Both the position numbers and the translations under genes were made by a program. Of a stretch of 64,000 nt of DNA, positions 46,281 to 54,831 are shown piece after piece. Under the pieces are notes generated by a model that was given only the letters and a program-made list of their open reading frames with translations, was not told the DNA's origin and made no database searches. The first letter of the stretch is position 1. Each line of letters opens with the position of its first letter. Source of the stretch: Sphingobacterium sp. N143 (GTDB taxonomy: Bacteria; Bacteroidota; Bacteroidia; Sphingobacteriales; Sphingobacteriaceae); assembly GCF_030325625.1 (NCBI RefSeq), contig NZ_JACAIS010000003.1:62001-126000 (forward strand), written 5' to 3'.

Positions 46281-47516
46281 TTATTTTACGGGCTTATTAT
46301 TTATTTTCACCACAAGCAGTAAAAGTGCTGCCACCAAAAGCCCTACTGCCACAACCTGGTAAGTAACGGCCAGACTCACATTAGCATCTTTCAATGCACC
46401 ACCGATGTATACCATCAATCCTCCTACGATGGTACTCAAAAAATTCAGGAAACCATAAGCGGTGGCACTGTATCTACTGTCGGCAACTTGTCGTAGTAGA
46501 GGCATCAAGTTGGCATCGTTAAAACCTCGTGCCAACCCAAAAATCAGCATGCCAAGGATGGCCCAAGTAAAAACGGTGGTCCAAGCCATAAAAAATAAGA
46601 ATGGTGCCCCAATGCAAAAGCCCAAGATGATCACATAAAGCCGGGCCCGTTCATTTTTACGCTGCCAGCGATCGGCCAATATCCCACCTATAATGACACC
46701 GGCAAAAGATCCAATCTGCATATAACCTGTAGCAGAAATGCCGGCCTCGCCCAAATCAAGGTGGAACTGTTCTTTCAGGAAAGTGGGTAGCCAGCCATTG
46801 ATCAGCCAGTTTGCCATACCGAGCACGGCAAAATAAACCAAGATAATATAAAAAGAAGTTAGCTTAAAAAGAGAGGATAACACCTCTTTCAGCTTCACGC
46901 TTTCCACATTATTTGGTTCAGACTCCTGGGCTGGAAGAGCTGTAGAACGGTCATGTAAGGTATAAGCCAACACGATGGCATACAGTACGCCAAAGAGGCC
47001 AAAGACATGAAACCCCTGTCGCCAGCCCCAATACTCAGCAATATATCCCCCCAGCCCACCTAATGCCATACCTGTGTAGAGCCCGCACATGTGCAAGCCT
47101 GTGGCCAAAGAGCGCGTCCGACCGGTATGATAATCGCTGATCAATGCCAGTGCTGCAGGAATGTAACAGGCTTCACTCACCCCCATTAGTATGCGCGTGG
47201 CCAATAATTCGGGGAAAGAACGTGCATAGCCGGTCCATAAAGTAACTGCCGACCATATAAATACAGAGAAAAGAATAACTTTCCTTCGGGAGTAGCGATC
47301 GGCCATATAACCTCCAAATGGGCTTACTATACCATAACACCACAAAAAAACGGAGGTCAATAAGCCAAACTGTGCATCGTTCAAATGAAATTCACCGACA
47401 ATAGGATCTCGCATTGAAGTGATCAGCAGGCGGTCAAAGTAATTTAAAAAAGCAACTACCCACAACAGCACGACGACGAGCCAGGCATATCGCATTGAAT
47501 TCTTATTTATCATCAT
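46281..47516 (-). CDS. MFS transporter, probable sialic acid symporter
   Basis: A 411-residue 12-helix major facilitator of the anion:cation symporter type. Motifs include FLNYFDRLLITSMRDPIV in helix 1, GYMADRYSRRKVILFS after helix 2 and DRWQRKNERARLYV between helices 8 and 9. Its place between a sialic acid mutarotase gene and acetylesterase genes makes sialic acid the likely cargo across the inner membrane. There is no SusC/SusD pair in this operon, so the outer-membrane step would need a porin or another locus. Confidence 0.88.
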   Translation of the reverse strand: MMINKNSMRYAWLVVVLLWVVAFLNYFDRLLITSMRDPIVGEFHLNDAQFGLLTSVFLWCYGIVSPFGGYMADRYSRRKVILFSVFIWSAVTLWTGYARSFPELLATRILMGVSEACYIPAALALISDYHTGRTRSLATGLHMCGLYTGMALGGLGGYIAEYWGWRQGFHVFGLFGVLYAIVLAYTLHDRSTALPAQESEPNNVESVKLKEVLSSLFKLTSFYIILVYFAVLGMANWLINGWLPTFLKEQFHLDLGEAGISATGYMQIGSFAGVIIGGILADRWQRKNERARLYVIILGFCIGAPFLFFMAWTTVFTWAILGMLIFGLARGFNDANLMPLLRQVADSRYSATAYGFLNFLSTIVGGLMVYIGGALKDANVSLAVTYQVVAVGLLVAALLLLVVKINNKPVK

Positions 47517-47558
47517 CTTTGGTTATAATATAGGTCTTAGGATTATTGATTTATAAGC

Positions 47559-48659
47559 TTATTGACTCAGGCATACAGTCAGTATACGTGATGTACGTAT
47601 ACCTGGCCGGACCTCCCCCATTGGAATAAAGATCATATTGCCGTACTGCACTGTACCTGTCGTAACGGGGCTCCATACGCTTGCTCCCGGATTGCTCGCC
47701 GCATCACCACCTTTATGGACAGGGATCTCTCCGGCATTTCCCCATTTTCTATCCATGATATGATAAGACAGAATTTTATTGGAAAACCCTGGATGCTCGT
47801 CCTCTAATGCGGCATTAGCCAACGAACCATCATCGCCACCAAAAATAAGCAAGCGACCCGATTTTTGATCGATAGCTGCAGGACTTGGGGCAGCAGCGAC
47901 AGCATCTTGTAGGTCAGGCAGCCGTTGCCAGACACCATGTTGATCCAACAGATAGGCATCCTTTAAATACTTCCGGTGGCCATTGATCAGCTGTACGCCA
48001 GAGACGACAACCAAATTACCATCAGCATTGCCGGCTACGGCAAGCATACGTCCCGGCCCAGGTATTCCGGTCAATATCTCCCAGCCTTTATCTGGATCTT
48101 TCAGGTCCATCCGCCAGCATGTCGTTGTGGCCTCCTTGACATCCGGTGCCTGTATCCCTCCCAATATATACCAATAATCACCAATACGCACTGAAGCACA
48201 ATTGGCTATCGGTGCAGGAAGGTCGGGTAGCTGGGTAAAGACTGCCCCGCCAGTTGAAACCTGTAACATATAGACATCTGTAAGATGGCCTGACTGATCA
48301 CTCCCCCCAGCAATATATAACTTATCTTGGTATGAAGCATAGGCCCCATATCCCATTGGCTTAGGCAACATAAAGGATGCTTCTTGCGAATTTCCGTCCG
48401 CATCAAAGATAAAAATCCGGCGCGACCAGACCTTCTCTCCACCCTTCCAGGGAGGAGTCCCCGAAGGAAAATTGGCGCCACCCAAAGCGTATATCTTTCC
48501 ACCCATATAACCGACGTAAGCGCCGGCATACCCCATTTTATCCACAACATGTCCAGTAGTGTCCCATACCATCACGGGCATTTTTGTCTGTGCTATTGCA
48601 CTAAGATAATCCATAAATAAAAAAGAAAACAAAACAAGCTTAATGATACATTTCCACAT
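47559..48659 (-). CDS. Kelch-repeat N-acetylneuraminate epimerase/mutarotase (NanM-like)
   Basis: A 366-residue secreted six-bladed beta-propeller with kelch repeats: YVGYMGGKIYALGGANFP, SYQDKLYIAGGSDQSG, RIGDYWYILGGIQ and SGRLLIFGGDDGSL. The signal peptide ends at AIAQ. The cyclically permuted mutarotase family converts the alpha anomer of sialic acid released by sialidase into the beta anomer for uptake. The start overlaps the end of the lyase gene by 20 bases, so translation is probably coupled. Confidence 0.9.
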   Translation of the reverse strand: MWKCIIKLVLFSFLFMDYLSAIAQTKMPVMVWDTTGHVVDKMGYAGAYVGYMGGKIYALGGANFPSGTPPWKGGEKVWSRRIFIFDADGNSQEASFMLPKPMGYGAYASYQDKLYIAGGSDQSGHLTDVYMLQVSTGGAVFTQLPDLPAPIANCASVRIGDYWYILGGIQAPDVKEATTTCWRMDLKDPDKGWEILTGIPGPGRMLAVAGNADGNLVVVSGVQLINGHRKYLKDAYLLDQHGVWQRLPDLQDAVAAAPSPAAIDQKSGRLLIFGGDDGSLANAALEDEHPGFSNKILSYHIMDRKWGNAGEIPVHKGGDAASNPGASVWSPVTTGTVQYGNMIFIPMGEVRPGIRTSRILTVCLSQ

Positions 48660-49563
48660 AGTGCAAGAACTTCAATTTTTCCAACGCAGCCAACAGGAGC
48701 TGCTCATTCCTTTCATTCAACAAAGTCAATGGCAGGCGCGGGCGCCCCAGATCTAGCCCCATATGTTTCATAATTGCGCGCTGCACCGGAATCGGTCCGT
48801 ATTTGACCAGGAGCTGTACCATCTCTACGGCTTTAAAATGCAGGTTACGGGCAGCTTCATGATCTCCTTGGCTAAATAACCGTATGACCTCCTGGTAGAG
48901 CGGTGCTGCATAATTATAAGTACTCCCAATGGCTCCCTCCGCACCCACAGCAAGTGCAGGCAATAACAATTCGTCATAACCGAAAAGTATATCAAATTTG
49001 CCCTCTTTATACTGTAGGCAGGCCTGGTATTCATGCAAAGTAGCCGCAGTATATTTAATTCCCTGAAATGTTGGGATCCTTTCCTCTGCCAGTTCCAGGA
49101 ACCGCAGCATATCAATCTGTACCCCTGTTACAGTAGGTATATGGTAGTAATAAAAAGGGGTATTAGAAGCTGCGGCGGCAATTTCTGCCATTGCATCCAC
49201 TAAATTTTCAACTGACGTGGGTTTAAAATAAAAGGCTGATACCGCAGAAATATAATCTGCACCAATACTTTCAGCATGTGCAGCCAATCGCTTCGCTTCG
49301 CCAATGGAGCTATGTCCAACATGCACAAAAGATAGTATCCTGCCCTGAATAGCTGCTATGTAGGCTTCGGCTATAGCCATTCGTTCATCTGTGGAAAGGC
49401 TCGGTCCTTCGCCATTTGTCCCACAGATAAATACCCCTTTTAGCCCTTGCTTTACGAGATGCTCAGTCAATGCAGGAATAGTACCGAGCTCGATATTTCC
49501 AAAAGCATCATAAGCGGCAAATGCAGCGGCAATTAAACCTTTTATTTTTTTCTTTTTTTCCAT
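48640..49563 (-). CDS. N-acetylneuraminate lyase (DHDPS family)
   Basis: A 307-residue class I aldolase. The carboxylate-binding CGTNGEGPSLS (48-58), Tyr140 in FYYYHIPTVTGV and the Schiff-base Lys170 in FQGIKYTA are the signatures of N-acetylneuraminate lyase. It cleaves N-acetylneuraminate to N-acetylmannosamine and pyruvate in the cytoplasm. It follows the sialidase gene by 21 bases. Enzymes for N-acetylmannosamine (epimerase or kinase) are not in this window and must be encoded elsewhere. Confidence 0.93.
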   Translation of the reverse strand: MEKKKKIKGLIAAAFAAYDAFGNIELGTIPALTEHLVKQGLKGVFICGTNGEGPSLSTDERMAIAEAYIAAIQGRILSFVHVGHSSIGEAKRLAAHAESIGADYISAVSAFYFKPTSVENLVDAMAEIAAAASNTPFYYYHIPTVTGVQIDMLRFLELAEERIPTFQGIKYTAATLHEYQACLQYKEGKFDILFGYDELLLPALAVGAEGAIGSTYNYAAPLYQEVIRLFSQGDHEAARNLHFKAVEMVQLLVKYGPIPVQRAIMKHMGLDLGRPRLPLTLLNERNEQLLLAALEKLKFLHYVEMYH

Positions 49564-49584
49564 TTGATAGCGGTATTTTTAATT

Positions 49585-51222
49585 TTATAAAAGTTCTTTT
49601 AGTGGTATCCGCTGAAAGATAAGATCAGCTTGGCTACTTTCGTAGAATACGCCAATGGTATCTTCGTCCACAGATGTGATGCAGGAGTATCCCCGTCCCT
49701 TGCCTTCGTCGAGCAGTACTTTGGGCCGCCAAGAGCTTCCGTTGTCATCACTGCTCTTCAACGTGATAGCTGCACGTACAAATTTGGAAGCAGGATTACA
49801 GAATACGAGCAATGATTTTGCCTTCCCTCCAGATTGATAGTTATGCTTATGAATACTTGCCATACATGTGGGTTCAATCAAGGCCCGGTGTGAAGTCGGA
49901 TGTTCGGTCCATGTCTCGCCCAGGTCTTGAGTCACTGCGATTGCGCGTCCGTTGTCATCTCCTTTGTGATCACTGTTATAATTTGACCGCATATTCAACA
50001 TGATTTCACCATTGTCAAGTTGTACGGCCATGCACTCAGTGGTCGATTCTGCAAGTGCTGGATTAGAAGTTTTCCATGTCTTTCCCCCATCTTTACTATA
50101 GGTAATATTTGAGAACGCTTTACCGGTTTCGTCCCGTCCTTGACTCGGCACGACCAATGTCCCATCTTGGAGGGTAATGCCGTGTCCCGGGGCAGGAGCC
50201 CAAAGCCACCATTCTTTCTTTTTTATATTGGTCAGATTGATGGGCTTTGACCAGGTCAGGCCATTGTCCTCGCTTTTTACCATCAGGAACTGTGATGTTT
50301 GTTTGATACCAAATCCGGGCTGTGACCCTTTATTTTTCCACTGGTGATTGTGTATCTCCCGGCCATCCTTAACCCCGGGATACCATGTACCTGTTTCATC
50401 CAGTACCCCGTACATCCACAGTCCTGCAACATAGATCGTACCGGTACGTTCGTCAAGTAAGATATTGGCGTCTGATACACCATTAAACTTTTCGGGCAGC
50501 CCCCCATATGTTCCCATATCGATCGCGATCTCCATCGGTAACCAGCTATGCCCACCGTCAACACTACGTGATACGCCAATATCGATATCACCTTGCAGAT
50601 CCCGGCCTTGGTCCCGACGGGCATCATATACAGTGATCAAGCTACCGTCTTTAGCCGTAATGATGCCCGGAATACGGCTAGTATGCACCCCTTCTCCGCC
50701 AGCACGATGTACCGCTATCGCTGGCCTATAGCTATTAAATTTGCCCGAAAGCGAAGATTTAAACGGCAGGCCAGGGAGTGAAACGCCTGAGACTGCAACC
50801 TGAAAAACTTTATCCAGCTCTTTAAAAGGACGAACTTTAGCAGTCAACCAAATATAATTGGTTCCTTTTTCGAGCTGTAAAGAGCCGGTAAGTTTTCCTG
50901 TTCCCCCCTGCCATTGTTCTGTTCCAACTAAATGAAGTCTGCCTGTCTTTCCATCTGCAATTAATGTTGAATCTGCTCCGGCGTACCAACAGCTTATACT
51001 ATCAATGAACTCGTCTCCCATGTCATCAGTCTTTAGGACCAACTCAACATCGACTTGTCGGGATTTATCGGACGTAAATTCCAAACGTTTTAAGACATTA
51101 ATTGACTGATCGGCCAGCACAGGCAAGGTATAATGTCTTTCAGTAATCTGAACTTGGGCTACTGAAGCCGAAGCCAGTATGATCAACAGGAATAAAATTG
51201 AAATTTGTTTATTTATAATCAT
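49585..51222 (-). CDS. Sialidase (GH33, exo-alpha-sialidase)
   Basis: A 545-residue secreted enzyme (signal peptide ending SASVAQ). An N-terminal beta-sandwich (about 25-160) precedes the six-bladed propeller. The arginine motif SRIPGIITA (Arg183) and Asp boxes are visible: SVDGGHSW, SEDNGLTW, SKDGGKTW, TQDLGETW and a fifth, looser SSDDNGSSW. It should release terminal sialic acid from glycoconjugates in the periplasm or outside the cell. It is the first structural gene of the operon, and a palindromic operator lies 11 bases before its start. Confidence 0.94.
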   Translation of the reverse strand: MIINKQISILFLLIILASASVAQVQITERHYTLPVLADQSINVLKRLEFTSDKSRQVDVELVLKTDDMGDEFIDSISCWYAGADSTLIADGKTGRLHLVGTEQWQGGTGKLTGSLQLEKGTNYIWLTAKVRPFKELDKVFQVAVSGVSLPGLPFKSSLSGKFNSYRPAIAVHRAGGEGVHTSRIPGIITAKDGSLITVYDARRDQGRDLQGDIDIGVSRSVDGGHSWLPMEIAIDMGTYGGLPEKFNGVSDANILLDERTGTIYVAGLWMYGVLDETGTWYPGVKDGREIHNHQWKNKGSQPGFGIKQTSQFLMVKSEDNGLTWSKPINLTNIKKKEWWLWAPAPGHGITLQDGTLVVPSQGRDETGKAFSNITYSKDGGKTWKTSNPALAESTTECMAVQLDNGEIMLNMRSNYNSDHKGDDNGRAIAVTQDLGETWTEHPTSHRALIEPTCMASIHKHNYQSGGKAKSLLVFCNPASKFVRAAITLKSSDDNGSSWRPKVLLDEGKGRGYSCITSVDEDTIGVFYESSQADLIFQRIPLKELL

Positions 51223-51232
51223 GTTTTAGGTA

Positions 51233-51249
51233 CTTATGTAGTACATATA
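51233..51249. promoter_or_regulatory. Palindromic operator before the sialidase gene
   Basis: CTTATGTAGTACATATA has perfect TATGTA/TACATA arms around one base. Its core TTATGTAGTACATA is identical to the complement strand of the site at 52112-52128. It sits in the 51-base gap between the regulator and sialidase genes. Binding by the adjacent GntR/FadR protein is inferred. Confidence 0.6.
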
Positions 51250-51273
51250 ATGGTAAAAAAACTTCAGAAGCGT

Positions 51274-51954
51274 CTAACGTTTCTGAAGGAATTCAAGATG
51301 GGGACGTAAATGTTCGTGCATAGCTTTCGAAAAAGATACGTGGTCACCATCCTTCAGGATCTGTACCAGGTCGCTGTGTGTAACCTCTGATTTAATACTA
51401 TGATGACTTTTTTTCAATACAAAACCAAAAATTGGCAACAGCATGGTCTGAAAACGTTTTAAGGTCGTATTACCTGTAATTTCATACAGTTTTCCATGAA
51501 ATGCAATTTCCTGGCTAATTCTGAAATCCTCCACGTCTTCCTCTTTATCACGTTTTACAATCCGCTCCAATTCGCTAATATCTTTTTTTGTCTTCCGCAA
51601 GTAGAGCAAATCAGCCATACCTAGCTCAAGCACCAGGCGCAATTCAAAAATATCTTTTAATGTATTTTCATCCATGAGCTGCGGGTTCAGGACGCGCTCG
51701 AATGAACCCAATATATCAGGAGAAGACAGGACCATCCCTCTTTTCTTCTTCGTTTCGATCAGTCCCAACATCCGCAATCTGCTCAAACCTTCCCGTAATA
51801 CATTACGGCTCACATCAAGAGCTTCGGCAAGTTCCAACTCTGTAGGAAGTGTATCCCCCGTTTTGAGTTCCTTATTGGAAAGATATTCTCTTATGCGCAG
51901 TTCGACCATATCCGCTCGGGTATTTGTCGCTATAGGTTCTAGGTCATTTATCAT
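51274..51954 (-). CDS. GntR/FadR-family transcriptional regulator (NanR-like)
   Basis: A 226-residue regulator. The winged helix-turn-helix is at about 15-80 (LKTGDTLPTELELAEALDVSRNVLREGLSRLRMLGLIETKKKRGMVL region), followed by an all-helical FCD ligand domain (about 95-220, LRLVLELGMADLLYLRKTKKD, FHGKLYEITGN). FCD regulators such as NanR of Escherichia coli repress sialic acid genes until the sugar binds. Being the first gene of the operon and flanked by two matching palindromes, it is very probably autoregulated and controls the whole cluster. Confidence 0.92.
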   Translation of the reverse strand: MINDLEPIATNTRADMVELRIREYLSNKELKTGDTLPTELELAEALDVSRNVLREGLSRLRMLGLIETKKKRGMVLSSPDILGSFERVLNPQLMDENTLKDIFELRLVLELGMADLLYLRKTKKDISELERIVKRDKEEDVEDFRISQEIAFHGKLYEITGNTTLKRFQTMLLPIFGFVLKKSHHSIKSEVTHSDLVQILKDGDHVSFSKAMHEHLRPHLEFLQKR

Positions 51955-52439
51955 ACTGTACGTAATAATCTATTTTCATTATGTTCAACAAATTAACATA
52001 AAAAAGAACAGCTATGCAAACGAGTTTATTTATAGCCATTTGGCTGATGAATATTCGGATATCCATTTATTTAAGGTTTTATGATCAGTAATATCATGCT
52101 ATAATATTGTTGTTATGTACTACATAACTAAATTAAAAAAAAAGATATATAAATCAAAATTTTATGCTGTTTAGCGTAAAAACCATATTAAAAATATCGC
52201 TGCGTTATCACTAAAGCTTACCGAAAAAAAACAGTGGAAGTGGTTATGAATAATTGTTTTAGCTTGGATTTTGATTGATAAAATCTGTTATATTATCACA
52301 CTAAAAAATTTATATTTTATATCTCAAGGTCACAAAATAAACTATAAAGGTAAATGAAAATATCAGCCCAAAAACATTTATCCGATATTGAACAGAATTC
52401 TGACATTTAAGATCTGCCAGAACTCTGTCGATTTTCATG
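51955..52439. promoter_or_regulatory. Upstream region of the sialic acid operon
   Basis: A 485-base AT-rich gap between the regulator gene and the secreted-protein gene. It contains the palindrome at 52112-52128. No second gene and no clear TAnnTTTG box were found. Confidence 0.5.
52112..52128. promoter_or_regulatory. Perfect 17-bp palindrome GTTATGTA-C-TACATAAC, candidate NanR operator
   Basis: Eight-base arms are perfectly symmetric around one base, the usual form of GntR/FadR operators. It lies about 160 bases upstream of the regulator start codon and matches the site before the sialidase gene. Confidence 0.65.
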
Positions 52440-53024
52440 TTATAAACTAAAATTGTTCAAAAAGTTTTCCAATTCCTCGATAGGGACACCATTAGCAGAT
52501 GAAACAACAGCATATCTATTTCCTTCTAAATATTGTATGCTTGTCAGTCCGTCATTTTCAAACATACTCCAATCAAATGAAACTAACCAACCTTTATAGT
52601 TCTTTACAGCAGACTTGCTACCTGGTTCTTCAAACTCCTTTAATCCTAAATAATTTAACAGGTTACCCTTCACCTGTTCAGCTCCAGGTCCTGCCCCATC
52701 AGTAATCATCAAGTAAATATTTTGGTCTCCTTTTACATAGTTTGCTGAAGCAAAAGAGCCCGTCTCTTCATCTTCAAATGCATCTAAATCGGTCAGTTTG
52801 AACCCATTGATCTCCTGGCTAAACTTTGCCTTAAAATCATTAACATGAATAGGTTTTATTTTTTTTAATTCCTTTGCTAGGTTTTCAACCTTCAAAGAAT
52901 CAGCATTTGTCTGCACACGTCCAACAGTATGAACAGCGCGCTCGTGGCCAAAAACAGTGGTAAAAGTAGCCGCGCTGATCAGCATGGCTCCCAATACACT
53001 TATTCCCGAATAAGGAAATTTCAT
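52440..53024 (-). CDS. Secreted protein of unknown function
   Basis: A 194-residue protein with a probable signal peptide (MKFPYSGISVLGAMLISAAT, cleavage near VFGHE). The mature part has a helical linker rich in Lys/Glu (about 45-70) and then a compact alpha/beta region with FKLTDLDAFEDEETGSFASA and IYLMITDGAGPGAEQV. The last part alternates strands and ends in an amphipathic helix (IEELENFLNNFSL). I recognise no family. It is a single gene downstream of dinB on the same strand with a 129-base gap. Confidence 0.7.
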   Translation of the reverse strand: MKFPYSGISVLGAMLISAATFTTVFGHERAVHTVGRVQTNADSLKVENLAKELKKIKPIHVNDFKAKFSQEINGFKLTDLDAFEDEETGSFASANYVKGDQNIYLMITDGAGPGAEQVKGNLLNYLGLKEFEEPGSKSAVKNYKGWLVSFDWSMFENDGLTSIQYLEGNRYAVVSSANGVPIEELENFLNNFSL

Positions 53025-53153
53025 ATCGATATAATTATTTTAATTTTATCTCCTCTCAGCAAAAAACAGACCAATTGATCATGGAAAAATAATCTCTAAA
53101 AAACTCTTACCTTTACCATAAAGCATGACGTAATTTGATTGATGACTTTTAAA

Positions 53154-54338
53154 TTAACCTATAGAACTAGCCTGTTCCTCTCTTTTCGATACTGGTAATG
53201 GTGCGCAAATGGCCTTCATCAGCAATTCTGATCCATAGCGCTTCCGGATTTTATCCATGGCTTGTATCAGGCTGATTTCTTCCGCACTGTCACTAAAAAG
53301 ATCGGTCTGGTATGCACCATGGATCAGGCCCGAGAACTTGATCCCGATCAAACGTATCAACATACGCCGGCTATACAGGTTTTTGAATAAGGTCAGCACC
53401 ACATCCACAAGTCTTTTATCTGAATTGGTAAAAGCAACTTGCAGCTGTTGCGTATGTGTATCAAAGTTACTATAACGAATCTTCAGGGTCACACAACTGG
53501 TCAATTTCAAATCGTTACGAAGTTCAAAAGCCAGTGTATCAACCATACCGATCAAGGTCCTGCGTAAGGTGTCCATATCGATGGTATCTTGCCCGAAAGT
53601 CGTCTCCTTGGACATGGACTTCTGCTCACGAAAGGGAACAACCAGCGAGTTATCCTGTCCATTTGCTTTCTTCCAGATACTGACACCATTTGCACCAAGG
53701 ACATTATATATGGTGGTTGCATCCATCCTTTGTAAGTCCCCAATCTTCGATATCCCCATATTCCGTAATAAAATATAAGACCTCTCACCTACCATTGGAA
53801 TCTTACGGATGGACAATGGGGCAAGAAAACCTTTTTCCGTTCCATTATTAACATACAGCTCACCACAGGGTTTGGCCGTGCCCGTGGCAATTTTGGAAAC
53901 AGTCTTATTGACCGAGAGACCAAAACTGATCGGAAGCCCCGTCTCTTTTATAATGCGCTGCCGAAGTTCCTGGGTCCATTTCCAACAACCGAAAAAACGA
54001 TCCATTCCTGAAACATCAAGATAGTGTTCGTCAATACTTGCCTTTTCAACAATAGGAGTTTCTTCTTCAATAATGTGTGTAACAAGACTGGAATACCGGC
54101 TGTACATGTCATGATCACCCCGTACAACAATGGCTTCAGGACACATGCGTAATGCTAACCGCATGGGCATCGCAGAATGAACGCCAAATCTCCTAGCTTC
54201 ATACGAACAAGAAGCCACCACCCCACGATCACTCTTACCACCGATGAGAATGGGTTTCCCGATCAACTTGCTATTTTGCAAACGCTCAACAGACACAAAA
54301 AATGCATCGAGATCACAATGTACTATACTCCTTTCCAT
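53154..54338 (-). CDS. dinB: Y-family DNA polymerase IV (DinB)
   Basis: ATG at 54338 (MERSIVHCDLDAFF) is preferred over a TTG nine bases upstream. The 394-residue protein has the catalytic motifs HCDLDAFFVSVE (Asp9, with Asp11 next to it) and ASIDEHYLDVSG, the palm-fingers segment CSYEARRFGVHSAMPM, a thumb helix-hairpin-helix region and a C-terminal little-finger domain. It copies past damaged bases with low fidelity. It lacks a recognisable beta-clamp peptide at the very end, which I cannot rule out elsewhere. Its promoter shares a palindromic element with the accessory dnaE gene 22 kb away, pointing to common induction. Confidence 0.93.
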   Translation of the reverse strand: MERSIVHCDLDAFFVSVERLQNSKLIGKPILIGGKSDRGVVASCSYEARRFGVHSAMPMRLALRMCPEAIVVRGDHDMYSRYSSLVTHIIEEETPIVEKASIDEHYLDVSGMDRFFGCWKWTQELRQRIIKETGLPISFGLSVNKTVSKIATGTAKPCGELYVNNGTEKGFLAPLSIRKIPMVGERSYILLRNMGISKIGDLQRMDATTIYNVLGANGVSIWKKANGQDNSLVVPFREQKSMSKETTFGQDTIDMDTLRRTLIGMVDTLAFELRNDLKLTSCVTLKIRYSNFDTHTQQLQVAFTNSDKRLVDVVLTLFKNLYSRRMLIRLIGIKFSGLIHGAYQTDLFSDSAEEISLIQAMDKIRKRYGSELLMKAICAPLPVSKREEQASSIG

Positions 54339-54395
54339 GCTATTCAACGATCAAGTTGTTACGACTATCTATTCATATCTGGTAAACACGTTAAT

Positions 54396-54428
54396 CAAAA
54401 ATACTAATAATATTAGTAAAAAATCAAC
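54396..54428 (-). promoter_or_regulatory. dinB promoter with palindromic operator
   Basis: On the minus strand, TATTTTTG (54396-54403) matches the -7 consensus and GTTG (54425-54428) may be the -33 element, 21 bases apart. Between them lies the palindrome TACTAATA-A-TATTAGTA (54402-54418), with perfect 8-base arms. A repressor here would block the promoter. The block 54403-54424 recurs upstream of dnaE at 31934-31955. Confidence 0.6.
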
Positions 54429-54555
54429 TTATGGCAGATAAAAAATATATAAACGACTAATAATGAACATGATAATTTAAAGCAACCTCATAAATAAAAC
54501 CTCAGGTATCAAATCATTGAAAATGTACCCCAGATACAATAGATTAAAATTTAAT

Positions 54556-54628
54556 TATATTTGTACCGATAAACACCCTACCGGTATCTGTTAAAAACAT
54601 AGGCTGTCCACCCTGGATGGCCTTTTTT
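54556..54628 (+). ncRNA. Candidate small RNA with own promoter element and terminator
   Basis: TATATTTG at 54556-54563 is a perfect -7 element. About 40 bases further on, GGCTGTCC (54602-54609) pairs with GGATGGCC (54615-54622) in an 8-bp stem including two G-T pairs, followed by six T: a good terminator. Between them GTACCG and CGGTAT can form a first hairpin. The transcript would be about 60-65 bases with no open frame. No -33 element is seen. It could instead be an attenuated leader for the gene at 54832. Confidence 0.4.
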
Positions 54629-54791
54629 ATATCCACCGAATCACATTGCAATTCTCACCGGTTCTATTCATACGGATGGGCTGAAAATGATTAACGGTGG
54701 AGATATTTGCCAATTTATTCATCAATCCACGTCTGACGATTCATATTTTGCAACAATTACATTTAATCTTTAACATTTTTTTACGTCATCA

Positions 54792-54823
54792 TTTGCACCG
54801 GATTTGAAGTTTAATTACATTTG
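54792..54823 (+). promoter_or_regulatory. TTTG-N20-TACATTTG promoter
   Basis: TTTG (54792-54795) and TACATTTG (54816-54823), 20 bases apart, match the Bacteroidota -33/-7 consensus. The predicted start of transcription falls within a few bases of the ATG at 54832, so the mRNA would be almost leaderless. Confidence 0.6.
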
Positions 54824-54831
54824 CTTTACGG

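Larger units (their letters stand above)
54348..54831. other. Gap with dinB promoter, possible small RNA and a plus-strand promoter
   Basis: A 484-base region between divergent genes. It holds the dinB operator (54402-54418), a possible small RNA (54556-54628) and a TTTG-N20-TACATTTG promoter (54792-54823), each listed separately. The remaining sequence shows nothing recognisable. Confidence 0.6.
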
